A stretch of 55,512 nucleotides of DNA from Burkholderiales bacterium (GCA_019635015.1 JAHCAG010000021.1:1-55512), one strand, 5' to 3'; positions 1-8,713 are shown, counted from the first letter of the stretch. A program made the numbers and translations. The notes: a model not told the origin generated them from the sequence alone.

Positions 1-107
1 TAGAAAAACGCCTTGTTGTCATCCCTGCACACCTGGTAGGCCAGTTCGCCTTTTTTCAGGTGCCCGACATAGGTGCCGAGCGGGGATTGTTTCGTCAGGT
101 CAGACAT
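1..107 (-). CDS. DUF35-like OB-fold/Zn-ribbon protein, N-terminal fragment
   Basis: The gene starts at 107 and runs off the left edge of the window, so only 35 codons are visible. An AGGAG-type ribosome binding site lies 8 bases before the ATG. The visible residues (MSDLTKQSPLGTYVGHLKKG then ELAYQVCRDD) resemble the N-terminus of DUF35 proteins, which pair with thiolases in acyl-CoA and steroid metabolism. That family match is from memory on a very short stretch. The gene lies downstream of an acyl-CoA ligase on the same strand, which fits an acyl-CoA-related role, but the Zn-ribbon cysteines and OB-fold are outside the window. Confidence 0.5.
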   Translation of the reverse strand, partial: MSDLTKQSPLGTYVGHLKKGELAYQVCRDDNKAFF

Positions 108-130
108 CTGCTGCTCCTTCTCGCTGTAAT

Positions 131-166
131 ACAAAAATATAAATAAAATCAAATACTTATTAAATA
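131..166 (-). repeat. AT-rich 33-bp element, copy 1
   Basis: Read on the minus strand this contains TAAGTATTTGATTTTATTT followed by a T-rich tail. It matches five other AT-rich stretches in this GC-rich window (3641-3673, 21103-21140, 41526-41560, 45157-45190, 52857-52890). This copy lies just upstream of the DUF35-like gene. Confidence 0.6.
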
Positions 167-167
167 T

Positions 168-250
168 GTCATTCCGGCGAACGCCGGAATCCAGGAAGTC
201 GCACGGTTCATTGCTGGATTCCGGTTCGCGCTTTGCGCGCCCGGAATGAC
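168..250. repeat. REP-like palindromic element
   Basis: Two inverted arms (GTCATTCCGGCGAACGCCGG at 168-187, and a complementary arm ending CCCGGAATGAC at 250) flank a spacer of about 20 bases. Each arm also contains its own smaller dyad. This is the GTCATTCC...GGAATGAC type of dispersed intergenic palindrome common in proteobacteria. It lies between the acyl-CoA ligase and the DUF35-like gene. Confidence 0.7.
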
Positions 251-261
251 GGATCGTTCGG

Positions 262-290
262 TTTTTCTCTGTGCCCTCTGTGGCTAAGCC
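262..290. repeat. CACAGAG-family intergenic repeat, single arm
   Basis: TCTCTGTGCCCTCTGTGGCT is one arm of the repeat that occurs as inverted pairs at 4724-4850, 12823-12962 and 13914-14047. The stop codon (TAG, 284-286) of the acyl-CoA ligase lies inside its edge. Confidence 0.65.
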
Positions 291-1912
291 TTTTTTGTTT
301 CCTCCAGCCCAAAATCAATCAAGGCCTGCGCACGCAGCTTGTTTTTCTGCACTTTCGCGCTGCCGGTCATGCCGATTTTTTCAAAGCTATCGACGATCTT
401 CAGGTAACGCGGCACGCGGAAATTGGCGAGGCGTTCCTTGCTCCATGCGATCAGTGCTTCCGGTGTCTCTGTCTCACCCTCGTTGAGGATCACGTAGGCC
501 GCAGGCACTTCGATCAGCCGCGGATCGGGCACGCCAATGACCTGCGCCTGCTTGATTGCCGGGTGCCGGTGCAGCACGTCCTCCACTTCTGCCGGCGCGA
601 CATTTTCGCCGCCGACGCGGAACACATCCTTGATGCGGGTGAGGAACTTGAGCCGGCCGTCTTCATCCATGATGCCGAGGTCGCCGGTGTGCAGCCAGCC
701 GTCCGCGTCGATCGCCTTCGCGGTCTGCTCCGGCATCTTGTAGTAACCCTGCATCACGCTCCAGCCGCGGACCTGGATCTCGCCGGTGCTGCCCGGCGGC
801 TGCGCGGCGCCGGTTTCGGGATCGACCAGCCGCACTTCGACGCCGTCGAGGATGTGCGCCCAGCCTTCAATGCGTTTTTCGAGGTCGTCATCGTGGCGCG
901 ACATGCAGACGTTGGGCGAGGCTTCGGACAGGCCATAAGCCTGCACCAGTCCTTTCATGCCCATGCGCTCAACGACCCGGCGTGAGACTTCGGGGCCGCA
1001 GGAGACCCAGCCGTTGCGCAGCTGCAACGGGTATTTGTCGAAGTTGGGGTGGTTCAGCATCATCAGGAACATGGTGTCGTTGCCCGAGGTGTGCGTGCAT
1101 TCCTCGCTCCACATCGTCGACAGCGCCTCCTCGGGCTCGAAGGTCGGCGATGACAGCAGGCAGGCGCCGGTGGTCAGTGCTGCAAGCAGCGACAGCGTGG
1201 TGCCGGCGACATGGTAGTACGGTCTGGCGCTGTAGTAGCGGTCTCCCGCCTTCAGGTGGAAACGTCCGGCGACATGGAAGGCGTTCCTCAGCATGTTGTC
1301 GTGGCTCAGCATCACCCCCTTGGGGTGCGAGGTGGTGCCGGAGGTGAACTGCATGAGCAGCGTGTCTTCAGGTCTGGCTTCCGGCGGATAGGCCTCGTCC
1401 AGCGCAGCGCCCCGGGCGAGCAGTTCGGCGAAGCCGATGGCGCCGGCCGGAACGTCCTGTCCCAGCACGACCACGGTCTGAAGCAGCGGCAGCGCGGGGT
1501 CGGGCAGCGCATGGTCCAGCGTGGGGCAGATGCCGCGCAGCATCGCGATGAAGTCGATTTTCAGGAATTTATCGGTGACGAACAGCAGTTTCACATCGGC
1601 CTGCTTCAGGCAGTAGGCCATTTCGTCGGACTTGAAGCGTGTGTTGACCGGCACCGTCACGGCACCGATGCTGGCTGCAGCGTAGAAAAAAAGCACCCAC
1701 TCCAGGGAATTGCCCATGCATACCGCGACATGGTCGCCGCGGTCGATGCCCAGCGCGCGCAGCCCGCGGGCGACTTCGCGCACGTTGTCGCGCAGCTCCG
1801 CCCAGGTCAGGCGCCGTCCGGCGATGACCAGTGCTTCGTCCTGCGCGTGCGCCGCCGAGGTCGCGGCAAGGACTTCGGCGAGGGTCTGTTTTTTCCAGTC
1901 GTTCATCGGCAT
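284..1912 (-). CDS. AMP-forming acyl-CoA synthetase (fatty/aromatic acid-CoA ligase)
   Basis: A 542-residue ANL-superfamily enzyme that activates a carboxylic acid through an acyl-adenylate to its CoA thioester. The AMP-binding signature TSGTTSHPKG is at residues 190-199. TGDLG and GGENVAPAEVEDVL mark the hinge and C-terminal domain, and the catalytic lysine lies in TGSAKVQKNK near the C-terminus. The reading frame is open to 1984, but I chose the ATG at 1912. It is preceded by AGAAGGA and leaves a 13-bp gap after the upstream hydratase (stop at 1926), whereas the longer form would overlap that gene. It is probably co-transcribed with the hydratase and the Bug receptor before it. The substrate cannot be read from sequence; a medium-chain or cyclic acid is plausible. 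Confidence 0.88.
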   Translation of the reverse strand: MPMNDWKKQTLAEVLAATSAAHAQDEALVIAGRRLTWAELRDNVREVARGLRALGIDRGDHVAVCMGNSLEWVLFFYAAASIGAVTVPVNTRFKSDEMAYCLKQADVKLLFVTDKFLKIDFIAMLRGICPTLDHALPDPALPLLQTVVVLGQDVPAGAIGFAELLARGAALDEAYPPEARPEDTLLMQFTSGTTSHPKGVMLSHDNMLRNAFHVAGRFHLKAGDRYYSARPYYHVAGTTLSLLAALTTGACLLSSPTFEPEEALSTMWSEECTHTSGNDTMFLMMLNHPNFDKYPLQLRNGWVSCGPEVSRRVVERMGMKGLVQAYGLSEASPNVCMSRHDDDLEKRIEGWAHILDGVEVRLVDPETGAAQPPGSTGEIQVRGWSVMQGYYKMPEQTAKAIDADGWLHTGDLGIMDEDGRLKFLTRIKDVFRVGGENVAPAEVEDVLHRHPAIKQAQVIGVPDPRLIEVPAAYVILNEGETETPEALIAWSKERLANFRVPRYLKIVDSFEKIGMTGSAKVQKNKLRAQALIDFGLEETKKA

Positions 1913-1925
1913 CCGGGTCCTTCTG

Positions 1926-2696
1926 CTATTTGCCCCTGAACTTTGGTTTTCTTTTTTCCTTGAAGGCGGTGACGCCCTCGACATGGTCTTCGGTCATGCG
2001 CGCGCCGCAGATCGCCAGCACTTCCATTTCGAGAAGTTGCTCGAGCGTGGGCACGTACATGTACTGGAACATGCGCTTGGCCAGCGTCAGCGCATAGGTC
2101 GCGGAGCCGGCGATTTCACGCGCCAGTTCCAGTGCGGCGGCTTCCAGCTGGTCATCGGGAACCACCTTGCTGACGAGGCCCATGTCCTTTGCCTCGGCCG
2201 CCGGCAGCTTGCGCGCGCTGTAGACGATTTCCTTGGCGCGGGCGAGCCCGAGATGCTGGGTCAGGAAATAAATGGCGCCGCCATCGGGCGGGATGCCGAC
2301 GTTCTTGAAGGCCATCAGCAGGTAGGCGGTTTCGCTGGCAACGATCAGGTCGCAGGCCAGTGCCATGCTGGCGCCGATGCCGGCGGCCGGTCCCCGCACC
2401 GCGGCGATCACCGGTTTTTCGAGGTGATGCAGCGCGAGGATCATCTGCTGGTGGCCCTTCGAGCGCTTGCGCCCGCTGACCACGTCGTAGCCGCCCATCG
2501 AGCCGACGTCGCCGCCGGCGCAGAAGGCGCGCCCGGCACCTGTCAGCAGGACGACGCGCACCGCGTCATCCTCGTTGAGCCTGCGGAAGGCGTCGGCCAG
2601 CTCGTGGTACATCTCCCCCGACAGCGCGTTGAGCTTGTCGGCACGGTCGAGCAGGACGGTGGCGATGCCTTCGCTGAGAGTGACTTTGATGCTCAT
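1926..2696 (-). CDS. Enoyl-CoA hydratase/isomerase family protein (PaaG-like)
   Basis: A 256-residue crotonase-fold enzyme acting on an enoyl-CoA or related thioester. The oxyanion-hole segment FCAGGDVG and the second one, GIGASMALACDLIVAS, are present. The usual catalytic glutamates of enoyl-CoA hydratase are not at the expected places. Instead VGIPPDGGA carries an aspartate, as in PaaG-type isomerases, so isomerase or ring-epoxide chemistry is as likely as hydration. The frame is open to 2774, but the ATG at 2696 starts the conserved domain and avoids overlapping the upstream receptor (stop at 2719). A close paralogue lies at 12037-12807. Confidence 0.88.
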   Translation of the reverse strand: MSIKVTLSEGIATVLLDRADKLNALSGEMYHELADAFRRLNEDDAVRVVLLTGAGRAFCAGGDVGSMGGYDVVSGRKRSKGHQQMILALHHLEKPVIAAVRGPAAGIGASMALACDLIVASETAYLLMAFKNVGIPPDGGAIYFLTQHLGLARAKEIVYSARKLPAAEAKDMGLVSKVVPDDQLEAAALELAREIAGSATYALTLAKRMFQYMYVPTLEQLLEMEVLAICGARMTEDHVEGVTAFKEKRKPKFRGK

Positions 2697-2718
2697 GCCC
2701 GGTTCCTGTGCCTGCGGT

Positions 2719-3681
2719 TCAGAACGATGTGATGCCGGCCCGTGCAAGCACCGTTTTCCATTTTTCGACTTCACTGCGCAGGTGGGCGACGAATTCGGCG
2801 GTGGTGCTGCCGACCGGATCGGAGCCGTCGCGCTTCAACTGCTCGGCGAGTTCCGGAGACTTGACGATGCGGACAGCGCTGTCGGCGATTTTTGCGATCA
2901 CGTCCTTCGGCGTGCGCGCCGGCGCGGTGATGCCGTTCCAGGCGACGGCCTGGAAGCCTTTCAGCCCCTGTTCGTCGAGGGTCGGCACTTCGGGTAGCGC
3001 GGCGGTGCGGCCGATGCTGGTCACGCCGATCACGCGCAGCCGTCCGGACTTGATGAAGGGCATCACCGAGGTCAGTCCGTTGAAGGCCATGTCGACATGG
3101 CCGCCGACGAGATCGACCAGCGCCGGCGCATTGCCCTTGTACGGCACGTGTATCAATTTCACGCCGGCCATGGCGTTGAGCAGTTCGCCGGAGAGGTGGG
3201 GCACGCCGCCGTTGCCGGAGGAGGCGAAGTTCATCTTGCCCGGCCGCGCTTTGGCGAGGGCGATCAATTCATTGACGTTTTTCGCGGGAACACCGGGATG
3301 CAGCACCAGGCCCATCGGCGTGGTGTTGATCAGCGTGATCGGCTCGAAGTCCTTCGCCGGATCGTAGGGCAGCTTTTTCATCACGCTGGGCACGACGGTG
3401 AAAGGCGCGGGAGTGATCAGCAGTGTGTGTCCGTCGGGCGCCGCCTTGGCGACGATGTCGGTGCCGATCGTGGTATTGCCGCCTGGACGGTTGTCGACGA
3501 TGACCTGCTGGCCCCAGGCTTCGGCGAGACGCGGCGCAAGCACGCGGGCAATCACGTCGGTGCTGCCGCCGGCGGCAAAGGGCACGATCAGGCGTACCGT
3601 CTTGCTCGGGTACTGCTGGGCGGCCGACAGCCCGGGAAACAACAAAAAAATCAATAAAAACAGATATTTAATGTTAAACAC
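2719..3681 (-). CDS. Bug/TctC-family periplasmic solute-binding protein, GTG start
   Basis: A 320-residue receptor of the tripartite tricarboxylate transporter type. A signal peptide (about residues 1-21, ending SAA before QQYPSK) is followed by the family hallmarks VRLIVPFAAGGSTDVIAR, the RPGGNTTIGT-type loop and HVPYKGNAPALVDLVGG. The start is GTG at 3681, 5 bases after GGAGGAG. The first 12 codons are strikingly AT-rich and coincide with one of the dispersed AT elements, so part of the signal peptide seems to be encoded by the repeat. No TctA or TctB gene lies next to it, as is usual for orphan Bug receptors. The ligand is unknown, probably a carboxylate handled by the neighbouring acyl-CoA enzymes. 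Confidence 0.92.
   Translation of the reverse strand: MFNIKYLFLLIFLLFPGLSAAQQYPSKTVRLIVPFAAGGSTDVIARVLAPRLAEAWGQQVIVDNRPGGNTTIGTDIVAKAAPDGHTLLITPAPFTVVPSVMKKLPYDPAKDFEPITLINTTPMGLVLHPGVPAKNVNELIALAKARPGKMNFASSGNGGVPHLSGELLNAMAGVKLIHVPYKGNAPALVDLVGGHVDMAFNGLTSVMPFIKSGRLRVIGVTSIGRTAALPEVPTLDEQGLKGFQAVAWNGITAPARTPKDVIAKIADSAVRIVKSPELAEQLKRDGSDPVGSTTAEFVAHLRSEVEKWKTVLARAGITSF
3641..3673 (-). repeat. AT-rich 33-bp element, copy 2 (inside a signal-peptide coding region)
   Basis: On the minus strand TAAATATCTGTTTTTATTGA and a following run of T align closely with the copy at 41526-41560. It overlaps codons of the Bug receptor signal peptide (FNIKYLFLLIFLL). Confidence 0.5.
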
Positions 3682-3715
3682 GGGTGCTCCTCCTGCTGTT
3701 GTGCCGGCCTGGTGC

Positions 3716-4714
3716 TCAGGCCGATTCCTGGTAAATTCCCTGCAGCCGGCCCATCGCAGTGCGGGCCTCGGCTTCGAGGCGGTCGACTATTGCCGCCAGC
3801 GGCTCGATTCTATCGGCGAAGGCCACGCCCTGGCCGCAGGAGAGCATGGCTTTCTCGAATTCTCCGGTCTCATAGGCCTTGCGGCCGACGGTGCCCATGA
3901 TGTGCGGCAGGATGGCGGCGGTGTCGACCGGCTCTGTTTTCTCGAGTTGCTGGATCATTGCGACATGCGCGGTTTTCAGCGCGCGCTGGTGGTTGCGCAT
4001 CGACTGCAGCAGCATCGTCGTGTCGGTTTCACCGGCGGCGACCAGGCGTTCCTTGTAGGCGCGGTGCGCCCAGATTTCCTCGGACACCAGGAAACGCGTG
4101 CCCATTGCGACGCCTTCGGCGCCCAGGGCCAGCGCAGCAACCAGTTGTTCGCCGGTACCGATGCCGCCGGCGGCGATCACCGGAATTTTCACCGCGCGCG
4201 CCGCCGCGACGCCGGCGACCATCGTGCCCACCGGCTCGGTGCCGGGGTGGCCGCCGGCCTCGAAGCCGATCACGGTTACCGCATCGGCGCCCAGTGACTC
4301 GGCTTTTTTCACGTAACGCAGCACGCCGGGCACCTTGTGCAGCACGGTGATGCCGGCATCCTTCAGGCGGCGGATATAGGCCTCGGGGTTGTTGCCGGCG
4401 GTCTCGACGAATTTCACACCTTCGTCGATCACTGCGTCGATCAGCGGATTGACGCGGTCCGTGCCGTCGCGGCTGACGCGGATCATGATGTTGACGCCGA
4501 AGGGTTTGCCTGCGCTCAGTTCGCGGCAGCGGCGGATGCCCGCGCGCAGTGCCTGCACGTCGGGAAAACTCGCGGCAGTCATGAATCCGATCAGCCCCGC
4601 ACGCGCAACCGCGGCGACATAGACCGGGTCGGCGAGCCACATCAGCCCGCTGGCGATGATGGGCAGGCGGATGCCGTAGAGCTCGGTGATGCGGGTTTTG
4701 AAGGGTTGGGTCAT
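3716..4714 (-). CDS. Nitronate monooxygenase-like FMN oxidoreductase
   Basis: A 332-residue TIM-barrel flavoprotein of the nitronate monooxygenase (2-nitropropane dioxygenase) family. GFEAGGHPG at 150-158 holds the conserved histidine (H156). IPVIAAGGIGTGEQ and GAEGVAMGTRFL are the FMN phosphate-binding segments. Family members oxidise nitronates or act as quinone reductases or enoyl reductases, so the name is not proof of activity on nitro compounds. The ATG at 4714 has no visible Shine-Dalgarno site: the CACAGAG repeat with its GACTTTGACTT edge comes right up to the start codon. It lies between the ADP-forming synthetase and the Bug receptor on the same strand. Confidence 0.85.
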   Translation of the reverse strand: MTQPFKTRITELYGIRLPIIASGLMWLADPVYVAAVARAGLIGFMTAASFPDVQALRAGIRRCRELSAGKPFGVNIMIRVSRDGTDRVNPLIDAVIDEGVKFVETAGNNPEAYIRRLKDAGITVLHKVPGVLRYVKKAESLGADAVTVIGFEAGGHPGTEPVGTMVAGVAAARAVKIPVIAAGGIGTGEQLVAALALGAEGVAMGTRFLVSEEIWAHRAYKERLVAAGETDTTMLLQSMRNHQRALKTAHVAMIQQLEKTEPVDTAAILPHIMGTVGRKAYETGEFEKAMLSCGQGVAFADRIEPLAAIVDRLEAEARTAMGRLQGIYQESA

Positions 4715-4723
4715 GAAGTCAAA

Positions 4724-4850
4724 GTCAAAAGCTTTTAGCCACAGAGGACACAGAGAAAACCAAAGCAGCCATTACGAGAAGTATTGGCCATTGCCATCGT
4801 TTTTGCAGTTCTCTGTGTGCTCTGTGACCTCTGTGGCTCAAGGTTTTCAG
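4724..4850. repeat. CACAGAG-family intergenic inverted repeat
   Basis: The left arm (AGCCACAGAGGACACAGAGA, 4737-4756) and right arm (TTCTCTGTGTGCTCTGTG, then CCTCTGTGGCT, 4808-4837) are complementary around a loop of about 50 bases. It fills the gap between the acyl-CoA synthetase, whose TGA stop at 4847-4849 is in the element edge, and the monooxygenase start at 4714. Confidence 0.8.
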
Positions 4851-6970
4851 TTTTTCAGCACTACCAACGCATCCGCAGCCACCACACCGGAGGAGTTTAC
4901 GAACAGCGGGTTGATGTCGATTTCGGCGATGCGGTCCTGGTGGTCCGCGGCGAGCAGCGACAGCCGTGACAGGGCGTCTGCCAGTGCGTCGATGTTGCAG
5001 GGCGGTTTGCCGCGATAACCCTGCAGCAGCTTCACGCCGCGGATCTCGTGGATCATCGCTATCGCGGTTTCCGTATCGAAGGGCGCGTAGCGGTGGGTGA
5101 CGTCGTGCATGATCTCGGTGAACACGCCGCCGAGTCCGACGGCGATCAGCGGACCGAAGTGGGGGTCGTTGACCGCGCCGGCAATGATTTCCTCGCCCGT
5201 CGCCATCTGCTGCACCAGGATGCCGTCGATGCGGGCGTCGGCCTTCCAGGTCTTTGCCGCGGCCAGCACTTCGCGCGCGGCCTGTTTCAGCCCGTCGAGC
5301 GTGGTGATGTTGAGGCGGATCACACCGGCTTCGGTCTTGTGCGGGATCTCGGCGGATTCGATTTTCACCGCGAGCGGGAAGGGCAGCGGCGCCGCCGCGA
5401 GTTTTTCAACGGCATCGGCCGCGAGCAGCGTCTCGCCGGTGACCGGGATGCCGTAGGCCTTGAGTATGGCTTTCGAGGCGTGTTCGCCCAGCGTGCCGGC
5501 GCCCTTCAGTTCCAGTTTCTGCGGTGCGACCGCACGTTTGCCGTCGCGGGCGCGCCGGGCTTCATGTTCGCGTCGTTTGCCGGCGAAATCGGCGAGTGCC
5601 GCCATCGCATCGACGGTGCGCCCCGGTGCGAGGATGCAGGGCACACCGTGGTTTTCGAGGTAATCCATCGCGGCACGGTTGTCATCGGGCGAGGTCGGCC
5701 AGTTCAGCAGCAGCGGCTTGTCGCTGTCCTTCAGCATCCCGACCAGGCCTTCGGCCCAGACCTGGGCGACGGTTCCGCGCGGCGAGCGCGCGACGATGGC
5801 GTCGATGTTGGGGTCGGCCAGCACTTCGCGCATGGTCTTGGTGTACGAGGCGAAGTTGTCGTTGTAACCCTGTGCCGTGGTGTCGATCGGATTTTCGATC
5901 GAGGCATAGGCGACGACGATGCCGCGCAGCTTCTCGCGGGTGGCGTCGGCCAGCCGCGGTAGCGTCAGGCCGCGGGACACGCAGCGGTCGGCGAGCAGCA
6001 CGCCGGCGCCGCCGGACAGGGTCATCACGCCGACGCCGTTGCCCCGGGGCAGCTTGCGCGCACGGAAGGCCTTGCAGTAATCCACCAGGTCGTCAACGTC
6101 CTGCACCTCGATGAAGCCGCCTTCACGGAAGGCAGTGCGAAACAGTTCGTAGCCGGCGGTCAGGCGAGCGGTGTGCGAGGTCGCGGCCTTGCTGCCGACC
6201 TCGGTATTGCCGACCTTCCAGATCAGGATCGGCTTGCCCAGTTCCAGCGCGCGCGCGCCGAGCCGGCGCAGGCGCCTGCCTTCAGTGGTGCCCTCAAGGA
6301 AGGCGGTGAGAATTTCGACGTCGGGGCGCTCGATCAGGTGTTCCATCCAGTCGAGCGCCGTGAGGTCCGCCTCGTTGCCGGTGGAGATCACGTGATTGAA
6401 GCCGAGTCCGTAATAACAGGCGACGGCGACCACGCCGAAGCCGAAGCCGCCGGACTGTGTGACCATCGCGATCGGGCCGGGTTTCAGCGTCTTCAGCTGC
6501 AGCGTGCCGCCGAAGCCGAGACGGAAATCGGCATCGAGGTTCATCACGCCGAGGCAGTTGGGGCCGACGACACGTACACCGCTGGATTTGATGGCTGCCA
6601 GCAGCTTGTCGTTGAGCGCCTTGCCGGCATCACCGGCTTCGCTGAATCCGGCGGAAAGGATTACTGCAAACGGAATGCCCGTCTTGCCGCATTGTTCAAT
6701 CGCGCCCGGCACCAGCGCGCCCGATACTGCGATCAATGCGACATCGCAGGGCTGCGGTACCGCGCTGATGTCGGGATAACAGGTGAGTCCCTTGACCTCC
6801 GTGTATTTCGGATTGACCGGATAGACCTTGCCCTTGTAGCCGTATTCGGTGAGCAGCTTGATCGGCTGGCCGCCGATGCGCGCGAGGTCGGTGGAGGCGC
6901 CGATGATGGCGACGCCGCGCGGGTCGAGCAGACGGGAGAGGTCGGGTGCGGTGGCGGTTGGGGTGGTCAT
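4847..6970 (-). CDS. ADP-forming acyl-CoA synthetase (acetate-CoA ligase type, fused alpha-beta)
   Basis: A 707-residue fusion of a CoA-binding Rossmann domain (GVAIIGASTD, residues 19-28), a ligase-CoA domain and a C-terminal ATP-grasp domain. It should interconvert acyl-CoA, ADP and phosphate with acid, CoA and ATP. The phosphohistidine is most likely H266 in SKAATSHTARL. The ATP-grasp part begins around residue 490, with PLAVKIES and HKTEAGVIRL. No acetyltransferase (Pat) domain is attached. The ATG at 6970 has no clear ribosome binding site, and an ACAGGATGG inverted repeat lies upstream. It gives this catabolic block a second, energetically different acyl-CoA-forming enzyme beside the AMP-forming ligase. 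Confidence 0.88.
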   Translation of the reverse strand: MTTPTATAPDLSRLLDPRGVAIIGASTDLARIGGQPIKLLTEYGYKGKVYPVNPKYTEVKGLTCYPDISAVPQPCDVALIAVSGALVPGAIEQCGKTGIPFAVILSAGFSEAGDAGKALNDKLLAAIKSSGVRVVGPNCLGVMNLDADFRLGFGGTLQLKTLKPGPIAMVTQSGGFGFGVVAVACYYGLGFNHVISTGNEADLTALDWMEHLIERPDVEILTAFLEGTTEGRRLRRLGARALELGKPILIWKVGNTEVGSKAATSHTARLTAGYELFRTAFREGGFIEVQDVDDLVDYCKAFRARKLPRGNGVGVMTLSGGAGVLLADRCVSRGLTLPRLADATREKLRGIVVAYASIENPIDTTAQGYNDNFASYTKTMREVLADPNIDAIVARSPRGTVAQVWAEGLVGMLKDSDKPLLLNWPTSPDDNRAAMDYLENHGVPCILAPGRTVDAMAALADFAGKRREHEARRARDGKRAVAPQKLELKGAGTLGEHASKAILKAYGIPVTGETLLAADAVEKLAAAPLPFPLAVKIESAEIPHKTEAGVIRLNITTLDGLKQAAREVLAAAKTWKADARIDGILVQQMATGEEIIAGAVNDPHFGPLIAVGLGGVFTEIMHDVTHRYAPFDTETAIAMIHEIRGVKLLQGYRGKPPCNIDALADALSRLSLLAADHQDRIAEIDINPLFVNSSGVVAADALVVLKN

Positions 6971-7010
6971 GGATTAAATGAAGGGGAAAGGAGCGTCACA
7001 AAAAAGCAAT

Positions 7011-7104
7011 TAACAGGATGGACAGGATGAACAGGATTAAAACCGATATATCGTGACGGGAACCTTCATGGTTTTATCCTGAACATTCTGTCCATCCTGT
7101 AAAA
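7011..7104. repeat. ACAGGATGG-family intergenic inverted repeat
   Basis: The left arm (7011-7044) contains ACAGGATGGACAGGATGAAC and the right arm (7070-7104) contains its near-perfect complement. Both extend into the AAAACC/GGTTTT edges, with about 25 bases between. The repeat ends 7 bases short of the stop codon of the Bug receptor at 7112. A hairpin in the transcript is likely. Confidence 0.8.
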
Positions 7105-7111
7105 ACGCCTT

Positions 7112-8074
7112 TCAATCCGTGCGCATGTTGGCGGCCTTGACCAGGTTCGCCCACTTTTCGGTTTCGCTGCGGATGAAGGCCGTGAACTCCTCCGGCGTGC
7201 TGGCGACCGGTTCGGCTCCCTGGCCGGAGAGTTTTTCAATGATGTCCGGAGCGCGCAATGCTTTCACGGCTTCGGTGTGCAGCCGCGCGATGACATGTTT
7301 CGGTGTTGCCGCCGGTGCGAGCAGGCCGTACCAGCCGCTGGCGCTGTAGCCGGGCAGGGTTTCTGCAATGGTGGGCAGATCGGGCAGCAGTGCCGAACGT
7401 TTGGCGCTGGTGACCGCAAGGCCTTTGACCTTGCCTGATCTGATGTGCGGCGTGATGATCAGGCTGTTTTCGTAACTCATGTCGACTTCACCGGATACCA
7501 GCGCGACCAGCGCCGGCGCGCCGCCCTTGTACGGGACGTGGGTGATGTCGACCTTGGCCATCAGTTTCAGCAGCTCGCCGGCAAGGTGGGTGATCGTGCC
7601 GTTGCCGGAAGAGGCGTAATTGAGTTTTCCGCCGCCTCTTTTGGCCAGCGCCAGCAGTTCCTTGACATTTTTTGCAGGCACCGAGGGATGGGTGACCATG
7701 ACGCTGGTTACCGACACGCTTTGCGTGATCGGCGCCAGATCGCGCAAAGTGTCGTAGCCGAGTTTCGGGTTCAGGCTTTTGGCCACTGCCAGGCCGCCAA
7801 TCGTGCCCATGACGATGGTATAGCCGTCGGGCGCGGACTTCGCCACTTGCTCGGTCCCGATGGCGCCGCCGGCACCGCCGCGGTTTTCGACAACGACCTG
7901 CTGGCCGAGGGCCTCGGCCATCTTCGGCGCCATCAGCCGCGCCACAATGTCGGTGGGGCCGCCCGGCGGGAAAGGCACAACCATGCGCACGGGTTTGACG
8001 GGATATTGTTGCGCGGCTGCGGTTAAAACAGGGGAAACCAGCAGCAAGGGCAGCAGAATGGCTGATTTGTTCAT
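7112..8074 (-). CDS. Bug/TctC-family periplasmic solute-binding protein
   Basis: A 320-residue receptor with a signal peptide (about 20 residues, ending TAA/AQQYP), then VRMVVPFPPGGPTDIVAR, NRGGAGGAIGTEQVAKSAPD and HVPYKGGAPALVALVSGE. Two ATGs are available; the second (8074) is chosen because GAGGAG lies 6 bases before it and touches the first ATG (8080). It is an orphan receptor without membrane subunits nearby. It lies downstream of the hydrolase/GST pair and upstream of the ADP-forming synthetase on the same strand. The ligand is unknown. Confidence 0.92.
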   Translation of the reverse strand: MNKSAILLPLLLVSPVLTAAAQQYPVKPVRMVVPFPPGGPTDIVARLMAPKMAEALGQQVVVENRGGAGGAIGTEQVAKSAPDGYTIVMGTIGGLAVAKSLNPKLGYDTLRDLAPITQSVSVTSVMVTHPSVPAKNVKELLALAKRGGGKLNYASSGNGTITHLAGELLKLMAKVDITHVPYKGGAPALVALVSGEVDMSYENSLIITPHIRSGKVKGLAVTSAKRSALLPDLPTIAETLPGYSASGWYGLLAPAATPKHVIARLHTEAVKALRAPDIIEKLSGQGAEPVASTPEEFTAFIRSETEKWANLVKAANMRTD

Positions 8075-8098
8075 GATCATCTCCTCAGGGTGCTGTTG

Positions 8099-8713
8099 TT
8101 ATTGATCGACATGCGCCGTATTGGTCATCGAAGGGCGCTCTGCAAACTGTTGATACCAGCCGGCGATGCGGTCATGGCCGCTGCGCCAGTCCAGGTGGGC
8201 GAAACGGAAGTCAATATAGCCCAGCGCGCAGCCGATGGCGATGTGGCCGATGCTGACCGGTTCCGCCGCCAATGCCGTGGCTTCCCGCTCCAGCGCAGAT
8301 ACCGCATTACGCACCTTCATTTCAAACGCCGCGAGCATTTCCGGTGACTGCTGCGGCTGCGGGCGGAGCATTTCATTGCGCCACAGCATCAGGTTGTCGG
8401 TGAGGTTGTTGCCCAGCGCATGGCGGCGCAGCGCGGTCCAGCGCGCCGGTCCGGATGGCGGGAACAGTTTTGTGCCGCCGTGCAGGCTGTCAAGGTGCTC
8501 GCAGATCACGGTCGAGTCGTAGAGCGCGCTGCCGTCTTCAAGCAGCAGCGTCGGGATCTTGCCGGTGGGATTGATGGCGAGCAGGCCGGTGTTCGGCCGG
8601 GTCATCGACACCAGCGTGCGTTCGCATTCGATGCGTCCGGCCAGCCCGCATTCATGGGCGAAGATCATCACCTTGCGCACAAAAGGTGAACGCGATGACC
8701 AGAAGAGTTTCAT
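8099..8713 (-). CDS. Glutathione S-transferase family protein
   Basis: A 204-residue GST. The thioredoxin-like N-terminal domain shows MKLFWSSRSPFVRKVMI, the cis-proline region NPTGKIPTLLLEDGSALYDS (residues about 48-67) and ICEHLD. The serine near SRSPF is the likely glutathione-activating residue. The all-alpha C-terminal domain follows. The ATG at 8713 overlaps the stop of the upstream hydrolase-fold gene by 4 bp (ATGA), so the two are probably translationally coupled. The substrate is unknown; GSTs in catabolic operons often act as isomerases or dehalogenases. Confidence 0.87.
   Translation of the reverse strand: MKLFWSSRSPFVRKVMIFAHECGLAGRIECERTLVSMTRPNTGLLAINPTGKIPTLLLEDGSALYDSTVICEHLDSLHGGTKLFPPSGPARWTALRRHALGNNLTDNLMLWRNEMLRPQPQQSPEMLAAFEMKVRNAVSALEREATALAAEPVSIGHIAIGCALGYIDFRFAHLDWRSGHDRIAGWYQQFAERPSMTNTAHVDQ

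Noticed and set aside
168..290. Insertion sequence remnant between ligase and DUF35 gene
   Set aside because: Only a REP-like palindrome, an AT element and a CACAGAG arm are present; no transposase fragment or target duplication is visible.
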